5,473 nucleotides of DNA, taken from positions 3,012 to 8,484 of the forward strand of contig DOMV01000333.1 in NCBI GenBank assembly GCA_003509805.1, read 5' to 3'. The notes beneath the pieces are model-generated. The model did not search any database. It saw nothing but the letters and a program-made list of their open reading frames with translations, and was not told the DNA's origin. Within the stretch, counting starts at the first letter, position 1; each line of letters starts with the position of its first letter. Shown here piece after piece: positions 1 through 3,870 of the stretch. The stretch comes from Planctomycetaceae bacterium. Lineage in GTDB: Bacteria; Planctomycetota; Planctomycetia; Pirellulales; Thermoguttaceae. The position numbers and the translations under genes are program-made.

Positions 1-157
1 GTGCCGCTTCCCGCGCCGCTTGAACGGCGGGAAGAAGAAGGGCCACCAAAACTCCGATGATGGCAATCACGACCAAGAGTTCAACGAGCGTAAAAGCCCT
101 GACCGGTTCTTTGTATTCTTTTTTGCCCTCCCGTTTTGACATTTCTTTATTTTCCAT
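1..157 (-). CDS. DUF1559-type prepilin-like protein, N-terminal fragment
   Basis: Only the first 52 codons are present; the gene runs off the left edge. The visible protein has a charged 20-residue leader (MENKEMSKREGKKEYKEPVR), then AFTLVELLVVIAIIG at residues 21-35 and VLVALLLPAVQAAREAA. This is the type IV prepilin/pseudopilin N-terminal cleavage-methylation signal, with Glu26 at position +5 of the mature chain, followed by the LLLPAVQAAREAA continuation typical of planctomycete DUF1559 (SBP_bac_10) proteins. Such proteins are expected to be cut by a prepilin peptidase before Phe22 and held by the hydrophobic helix; their role is poorly known. The residue before the cut is Ala, not the classical Gly. 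The ATG at 157 is chosen because AGGAGA (minus strand, 164-169) lies 6 nt upstream. The DUF1559 body is outside the window, so another pseudopilin cannot be excluded. Confidence 0.88.
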   Translation of the reverse strand, partial: MENKEMSKREGKKEYKEPVRAFTLVELLVVIAIIGVLVALLLPAVQAAREAA

Positions 158-217
158 GATTGTTCTCCTGTGGTTATCCCGAATTTGACTGCGGTTCTCA
201 GGCCGCAACTTTTGCCG

Positions 218-239
218 CACAGTATGTGAGAGAACTGTG
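218..239. promoter_or_regulatory. Perfect 6-bp inverted repeat upstream of the prepilin-like gene (possible operator)
   Basis: CACAGT at 218-223 and ACTGTG at 234-239 are exact reverse complements separated by 10 nt, about 60 nt upstream of the ATG at 157. Two half-sites about 16 nt centre to centre could bind a dimeric regulator; a hairpin with a 10-nt loop is the alternative. No regulator family is recognised from the half-site, and no strong -35/-10 pair was found around it on the minus strand. A 6-bp match can occur by chance. Confidence 0.22.
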
Positions 240-285
240 AAGCCAAGATGAAGACGAGGTTAAACTTTCGATAATTTTCCCACAC

Positions 286-310
286 GAGCCGCGCTCGCGG
301 AGCGCAGCTC
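286..310. repeat. REP-like GC-rich palindrome between parA and the prepilin-like gene
   Basis: GAGCCGCGCTC (286-296) and GAGCGCAGCTC (300-310) form an 11-bp stem around a 3-nt GCG loop. The single imperfection becomes a U-G wobble in minus-strand RNA. It lies 44 nt past the parA stop codon, so it could slow transcription or protect the parA mRNA 3' end. No T-tract follows on either strand, so it is not a classical Rho-independent terminator. The sequence resembles the short GC-rich dispersed palindromes of many large bacterial genomes; copy number in this genome is unknown. Confidence 0.5.
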
Positions 311-353
311 TACGTTTGCGGAATGCGACTCGCGGGAATTTTGCGGGGATGCC

Positions 354-1160
354 TTATCGCGCTTGTCCCACGATTTCGCCGGCAAGATTCCGGTAATCCT
401 CCGCCCCGTTGGAGTTCGGATCATACTCAAAAATGGGCCTGCCAAAACTGGGGGCTTCCGCCAAACGCACATTTTTGCGAATCTTTGTCTGGAAAACCTG
501 CACGTTAGCCAGAGTGCCGGAACTGCTGCCTTTGTGTTCGACGTCTTTTGGCTGAAAAAAGGCGTTGATGTCCTGCGCCACTTCCGACGCCAGCCGGGTT
601 TGGCCGTCATACATGCAAAACACCACGCCGCTGAGCCGCAATTTGGGATTGAGCCGTTTGGCAATCACGTCAATCGTCTGCAACAATTTGCTCAGGCCGT
701 GCAGGGCGAGAAAATGCGGCTGGAGCGGAATGAACACTTCGTCGACCGCCGTGAGCGCGTTGAGCGTGAGTACACTCAACGACGGCGGACAGTCGATGAA
801 CAGGAAATCGAACTCCGCATCGTCGTCGTCCAGCTTGTCCTTGAGAATCTGCTCGCGGCCGATCACCCCCGCAAGTTCGACTTCGGCGCCGGTCAGGTCG
901 AGGTGGGCCGGGACCAGCCAAAGATTCTCGCCGACCTGTTGTCGGACGGCGGCGATCGATTTGTTCTCGACGAGAACGTCGTAGACCGATTCGAATTCGA
1001 TTTGCGGCTCGATACCGAAATGGAGCGTCGCGTGGGCCTGGGGATCAAGATCGATCAGGCAGACTTTTTTCCCCAGCATGGCCAGCGCCGCCGCCAGGTT
1101 GACCGAGGTCGTCGTCTTGCCGACGCCTCCTTTTTGATTCATGACCGCAATCGACCGCAT
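354..1160 (-). CDS. ParA/Soj-family P-loop ATPase
   Basis: This is a complete 268-residue protein of the ParA/MinD superfamily, which uses ATP-dependent dimerisation and DNA binding to segregate chromosomes or plasmids or to position cell structures. It starts MRSIAVMNQKGGVGKTTTSVNLAAAL. The deviant Walker A motif KGGVGKTT spans residues 10-17, with signature Lys10 and P-loop Lys15. Walker A' is LIDLDPQAHAT (35-45), Walker B is FLFIDCPPSL (119-128), and the Soj-type C-terminal stretch RLAEAPSFGRPIFEYDP lies at 232-248. Length is close to Soj. The segment before RLAEAPS is longer than in Bacillus Soj (about residues 202-226). No N-terminal DNA-binding domain is present, which favours the chromosomal type. 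No ParB gene adjoins it and no parS-like TGTTTCACGTGAAACA was seen, so its cargo is unknown. The frame stays open upstream to 1412, but the ribosome binding site fixes the start at 1160. Confidence 0.93.
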   Translation of the reverse strand: MRSIAVMNQKGGVGKTTTSVNLAAALAMLGKKVCLIDLDPQAHATLHFGIEPQIEFESVYDVLVENKSIAAVRQQVGENLWLVPAHLDLTGAEVELAGVIGREQILKDKLDDDDAEFDFLFIDCPPSLSVLTLNALTAVDEVFIPLQPHFLALHGLSKLLQTIDVIAKRLNPKLRLSGVVFCMYDGQTRLASEVAQDINAFFQPKDVEHKGSSSGTLANVQVFQTKIRKNVRLAEAPSFGRPIFEYDPNSNGAEDYRNLAGEIVGQAR

Positions 1161-1167
1161 CCGGCAA

Positions 1168-1175
1168 CTCCTTTT
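1168..1175 (-). promoter_or_regulatory. Ribosome binding site that sets the ParA start
   Basis: On the minus strand AAAAGGAG lies 7 nt before the ATG at 1160. It sits inside the longer open frame and just downstream of an in-frame ATG at 1184, so it selects the 268-residue product that begins directly at the conserved MRSIAVMNQKGG strand. The extra upstream codons match no ParA feature. Confidence 0.75.
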
Positions 1176-1215
1176 GTGAAGCATTGCATCCTCTATCGAA
1201 ACCCCGACGGCTCCG

Positions 1216-1237
1216 GTATAATCGCAGTATAATCGCA
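1216..1237. repeat. Perfect 11-bp tandem repeat with paired TATAAT boxes upstream of parA
   Basis: GTATAATCGCA occurs twice back to back (1216-1226 and 1227-1237), about one helical turn apart. Each unit holds a consensus TATAAT on the plus strand (1217-1222, 1228-1233). No good -35 element sits 16-18 bp upstream of either. On the minus strand the same DNA reads TATACT at 1231-1226, a 5/6 match to a -10 box, with a weak TTACTT 17 bp upstream; this could drive parA with an approximately 60-nt leader. It may be a promoter, a pair of protein-binding half-sites, or both. Confidence 0.4.
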
Positions 1238-1243
1238 TTTTTC

Positions 1244-1273
1244 CTTTGAAGTAAGCCCCCGGTGGCTTCAAAG
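1244..1273. promoter_or_regulatory. Bulged inverted repeat in the parA/ilvE divergent region
   Basis: CTTTG (1244-1248), a 4-nt bulge AAGT, then AAGCC (1253-1257) pair with GGCTT (1264-1268) and CAAAG (1269-1273) around a 6-nt loop CCCGGT. The result is ten base pairs with one bulge. It lies 6 nt from the 11-bp tandem repeat, between the two divergent genes. It could be an operator or a structured element of a leader transcript. No T-tract follows, so it is unlikely to be a terminator. Confidence 0.3.
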
Positions 1274-1312
1274 TCCCGTCGAGTTCCGTGCCGAGTCCCC
1301 TGTCGCGTGCGA

Positions 1313-1340
1313 TTGCGATTTCGCGATGGCCGGGTATAAT
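1313..1340 (+). promoter_or_regulatory. Candidate sigma70-like promoter for ilvE
   Basis: TTGCGA (1313-1318, 4/6 to TTGACA) and a consensus TATAAT (1335-1340) are separated by 16 bp. Transcription would begin near 1347, leaving an approximately 90-nt leader before the ilvE ATG. The -10 box is flanked by GGCC on both sides (1328-1331, 1342-1345). Planctomycete promoters are poorly defined, so this is a pattern match only. Confidence 0.4.
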
Positions 1341-1438
1341 TGGCCGATGCATTAGTCGCGTTTCCGGTATACCTGAAATCCGCATCCCGTTTTGCCAATC
1401 CGATTCCGCCAACCCGAACTTTTTTTGGAGTGACTCTT

Positions 1439-2296
1439 ATGGGCCTGAAAATCTATATCAACGGCACGTATTATGCAAAAGAAGACGCGAAGATCAGCGT
1501 GTTCGATCACGGTTTTCTCTACGGGGACGGCGTATTCGAAGGGATGCGGGCCTACAACGGCAAGGTTTTCCGGCTGGACGCCCACATGGACCGCCTTTTC
1601 GACTCGATGCGTTCGCTCACGATCGAGAGCCCGATGAGCAAAGCGGGTATCGCCAAGGCGGTCAACGAAACGCTCGCGATCAACGAAATCAAGGACGGTT
1701 ACATCCGCCTGATCGTGACGCGCGGCGCGGGAACGCTCGGCCTCGACGCGCATCTCTGTTCCGATCCGCAGGTGATCGTGATTACGGATCATCTCGCGCT
1801 GTACCCGAAGGAGCTTTACGAACAGGGCCTCCGAATCGTGACGGCCGGCACGGTCCGCACCAACCCGGCGAGTTTGAGTCCGCAAATCAAATCGCTCAAC
1901 TACCTGAACAACATCCTCGCGAAGATCGAAGGCCACCTGGCCGGGTGCGTCGAAGCGTTGATGCTTAACGACAAGGGCGAGGTGGCCGAATGCACGGGCG
2001 ATAACATTTTCACCGTCAAGAACGGCAAGTTGAGAACACCGCCCACGGCTGCCGGTATCCTGGAGGGAATCACCCGGGCGGCGGTGATCGAAATCGCCCG
2101 GAAAGAGGGTCTCTCCTGCGAAGAGGTCGCCCTGACGCGGTACGATGTTTACACGGCGGACGAAGTGTTCCTGACGGGCAGTGCCGCGGAACTGATTCCG
2201 ATCGTCGCCCTGGACGGTCGCGCGATCGGCTCCGGAAAGCCCGGCCCCATGTTCAAGCATTTGCTTGAAAAGTTCCACGAAGAAGCCCGGGCATGA
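1439..2296 (+). CDS. ilvE: Branched-chain amino acid aminotransferase (class IV PLP enzyme)
   Basis: This 285-residue fold-type IV aminotransferase should interconvert valine, leucine and isoleucine with their 2-oxo acids using 2-oxoglutarate/glutamate and PLP in the cytoplasm, the last step of branched-chain synthesis. Visible family features are DHGFLYGDGVFEGMRAY (residues 23-39), the PLP lysine in IKSLNYLNNILAKIE (Lys151), the anchoring Glu in GEVAECTGDNIF (Glu184), the phosphate-binding GILEGITR (206-213), and LTGSAAELIPI (245-255). Length matches short IlvE proteins. Cys185 replaces the Gly common after the anchoring Glu. The ATG at 1439 is chosen because GGAG (1427-1430) lies 8 nt upstream and the protein begins with the family's MGLKIYINGTYY strand. 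Transcription is divergent from parA and convergent with the adaptor gene, with no other ilv/leu gene nearby. D-amino-acid transaminase or aminodeoxychorismate lyase are less likely relatives. Confidence 0.9.
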   Translation: MGLKIYINGTYYAKEDAKISVFDHGFLYGDGVFEGMRAYNGKVFRLDAHMDRLFDSMRSLTIESPMSKAGIAKAVNETLAINEIKDGYIRLIVTRGAGTLGLDAHLCSDPQVIVITDHLALYPKELYEQGLRIVTAGTVRTNPASLSPQIKSLNYLNNILAKIEGHLAGCVEALMLNDKGEVAECTGDNIFTVKNGKLRTPPTAAGILEGITRAAVIEIARKEGLSCEEVALTRYDVYTADEVFLTGSAAELIPIVALDGRAIGSGKPGPMFKHLLEKFHEEARA

Positions 2297-2322
2297 TCGT
2301 TTTTGCTTACCACCCACCCCGG

Positions 2323-2346
2323 CCCTTCCCCGCGAGCGGGAGAGGG
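2323..2346. repeat. GC-rich palindrome between convergent genes
   Basis: CCCTTCCCCG (2323-2332) pairs with CGGGAGAGGG (2337-2346) around a CGAG tetraloop, with one wobble and one mismatch. It lies 27 nt past the ilvE stop in the 158-bp gap shared by ilvE and the convergent adaptor gene. On the minus strand it reads as a CCCTCTCCCGCTCGCGGGG-type element, resembling common dispersed bacterial palindromes. It may act on both transcripts' 3' ends, but no T-tract follows on either strand. The rest of the gap (2347-2454) is GC-rich with short imperfect repeats (TCTCCGTC twice) and no credible gene. Confidence 0.4.
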
Positions 2347-2454
2347 GAACCGTGCCGCCTGCGCGGGGGCGACGAAAGCCGACGGCGGAGACGGCTGGAA
2401 AACAAGTCCGGCATCTCCGTCTTGCCTCTCCGTCAATACGGCGGCAAGCGGTCT

Positions 2455-3771
2455 TCATTTCCGGGGAGTATTTTCCGGAGTATTCTCCAAAGTATTCTCC
2501 AGGCGGACTTTTTGATGCTCCCGGAGCGAACGGGCACCGGCGGCGACCACTTGTTCACCGGGTTTCAAATCGCTCGCGATTTCGACGCATTGATCCAGAA
2601 CCCGTAGAATTTCGACGGGGCGCCGGACGAGGGTATCCGCATCGACGACCCAAACGGCGGAGTCTTCGTTTTCGCCGATCAGGGCCGCCAACGGGACGGT
2701 CTGGGGGCGTTCCCGTCGCTGGAGATCGATGCGCACCATCGCTGTCATGCCCGGAAAGATCGGCCGTCGCTTCGATTCCTCGTCCGTCAAATCGATTCGA
2801 ACCAAGAGCGGATACGTTTGTTTTCCCCGTTGAATCGCGCGACCGATTTCTTTCAGTTCCGCTTGGAAAAACACGCCGGGATACGCTTCAAATGCGACAC
2901 GGTACGCCCGGATATCGCTCATGTGTACGATCATTTCTTCCGGCAGACTGACCGAGACGTCGATTTTCGAGGCGTTGGCAAAGGAGGCGATCGGCATTCC
3001 CGGGGCGACGACTTCGTGGTCCTCGATGAACTTTTCGACGACGAAACCGTCGAAAGGAGCCTTCAACCGCGTATCGTCGCACGCATTCCGCGCGGTCGCA
3101 AGGCTCGTTTTCAGGCCGGCGATCCGTGCCTGCATGGCTTCGATTTCCTCCTTGCGCGAACCGCGTTTCGCTTTTTCAAGTTCGTTTTCCAGGGTTTCCT
3201 TGTTTCCCTTGGCGGCATCGAATTGGGTTTTGGCCAAATCGAACTGGACCTGGGAGGCGACCTGTTCTTCGAGGAGCGCGGTAAAACGTTTGAGATTCGC
3301 CTTGGCCGTGTCATATTGGGAACCGGCGGCCGCAAGTTGCGTTTCCAGTGTCGCGAGGTCCTCCGGCCGGGCCCCGGTTTTCATCGCGCCGAACGTCGCC
3401 TCGGCTGCCTGCAATTCCGATTCGAGCCGTTGGACGGCCAATTCATAATCGCGGGGATCCAGCCGGGCGAGAACGGTTCCTTTTTCGACCCGGGCTCCGA
3501 TGATGATCGAGGATTCGACCAGTTTGCCGCCGACCCGGAAGGAAACATTGGCGACCTGTGATTCTCTGGCGATCCCGGGATACGACTTCGAATCGAATTC
3601 CGCAGCCGGGGCGATTTCGACGACCCGGACGATCGGCGGCCGGCATGTTTCGACGTTCGATTTGCGGCGACCGGACGATTCATACCAGACGACACTCGCC
3701 GCCCCCAAAACCAGCAGTGCGACAACCAAAACGATCGACGGGGATTGTTTCAGGAAATGTTTTTTTGTCAC
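2455..3771 (-). CDS. HlyD/AcrA-type periplasmic adaptor subunit of an efflux system
   Basis: This is a complete 438-residue membrane-fusion protein, the periplasmic link between an inner-membrane pump and an outer-membrane channel. A signal anchor spans about residues 10-29 with no lipobox. The first half of the lipoyl/barrel-sandwich domain (about 46-106) includes ANVSFRVGGKLVE and VLARLDPRDYE. A long alpha-helical hairpin covers about 108-233, with two related turns, TGARPEDLATLE and RGSRKEEIEAMQ. The second lipoyl half is TRLKAPFDGFVVEKFIEDHEVV (starting at 235), and the beta-barrel/membrane-proximal region follows to about 422 (FPGMTAMVRIDL). The architecture fits RND-type adaptors, but no pump gene adjoins: the downstream neighbour is convergent ilvE. 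The start is GTG, without a recognisable Shine-Dalgarno; no better in-frame start was seen. The C-terminus ends in a repeat-encoded LENTLENTPENTPRK tail. It lies 97 nt after thiE on the same strand, so co-transcription is likely. Confidence 0.9.
   Translation of the reverse strand: MTKKHFLKQSPSIVLVVALLVLGAASVVWYESSGRRKSNVETCRPPIVRVVEIAPAAEFDSKSYPGIARESQVANVSFRVGGKLVESSIIIGARVEKGTVLARLDPRDYELAVQRLESELQAAEATFGAMKTGARPEDLATLETQLAAAGSQYDTAKANLKRFTALLEEQVASQVQFDLAKTQFDAAKGNKETLENELEKAKRGSRKEEIEAMQARIAGLKTSLATARNACDDTRLKAPFDGFVVEKFIEDHEVVAPGMPIASFANASKIDVSVSLPEEMIVHMSDIRAYRVAFEAYPGVFFQAELKEIGRAIQRGKQTYPLLVRIDLTDEESKRRPIFPGMTAMVRIDLQRRERPQTVPLAALIGENEDSAVWVVDADTLVRRPVEILRVLDQCVEIASDLKPGEQVVAAGARSLREHQKVRLENTLENTPENTPRK
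2465..2500 (-). repeat. Three-copy 12-bp tandem repeat at the 3' end of the adaptor gene
   Basis: Plus-strand units are GGAGTATTTTCC (2465-2476), GGAGTATTCTCC (2477-2488) and AAAGTATTCTCC (2489-2500). Each has GGAG/CTCC dyad character. Read on the coding strand they give the tail LENTLENTPENT, in frame and directly before the stop, after the last conserved beta-strand. The period is a multiple of three, so copy-number change would not shift the frame. Confidence 0.85.
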
Positions 3772-3837
3772 GTTGAGGAAATCCGGTAAATGAAAAGGAT
3801 TGGCTGCCGAAGCCGGTCGAGTCGTTGGTAAACACAG

Positions 3838-3870
3838 CCCGTTTGGTCCGCCCGTTTGGTCCGCCCGTTT
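3838..3870. repeat. 13-bp tandem repeat running into the thiE stop codon
   Basis: CCCGTTTGGTCCG occurs perfectly twice (3838-3850, 3851-3863), and a third partial copy, CCCGTTT (3864-3870), overlaps the minus-strand TAA of thiE (3871-3869). It occupies a third of the 97-bp gap between thiE and the adaptor gene. The 13-bp period is not a multiple of three and the array is almost wholly untranslated. The rest of the gap (3772-3837) shows no clear promoter or Shine-Dalgarno for the adaptor. Confidence 0.8.

Noticed and set aside
181..217. TPP riboswitch (CTGAGA on the minus strand at 201-196)
   Set aside because: Only the CTGAGA hexamer is present. The other conserved parts of a THI element are missing and the downstream gene is a prepilin-like protein, not a thiamine gene. 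Any riboswitch for thiE would lie beyond the right edge.
363..1232. Long plus-strand open frame opposite parA
   Set aside because: Its translation is arginine-rich with no recognisable domain, while the minus strand encodes an intact ParA with every motif and a good ribosome binding site. It is a GC-driven antisense shadow.
1161..1412. N-terminal extension of ParA to the first in-frame start at 1412
   Set aside because: The extra 84 residues match nothing in the family, the region contains promoter-like and repeat elements, and AAAAGGAG points to the ATG at 1160.
2285..2304. Terminator overlapping the ilvE stop (GCCCGGGC followed by a T run)
   Set aside because: The palindrome has no room for a loop, and 5 bases separate it from a short T run inside unrelated sequence.
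1352..2458. Long minus-strand open frame opposite ilvE
   Set aside because: Composition is R/G/V-rich with no family motif, and it covers the complete ilvE on the other strand. Shadow frame.
2818..3561. Plus-strand open frame opposite the adaptor gene
   Set aside because: No motif or ribosome binding site, and the minus strand holds a full-length adaptor with coherent domains.
3801..3811. TGGCTGCCGAA repeated at 5461-5471, as possible flanking repeats around thiE
   Set aside because: An 11-bp match within about 5.5 kb is expected by chance, and nothing else suggests insertion boundaries.
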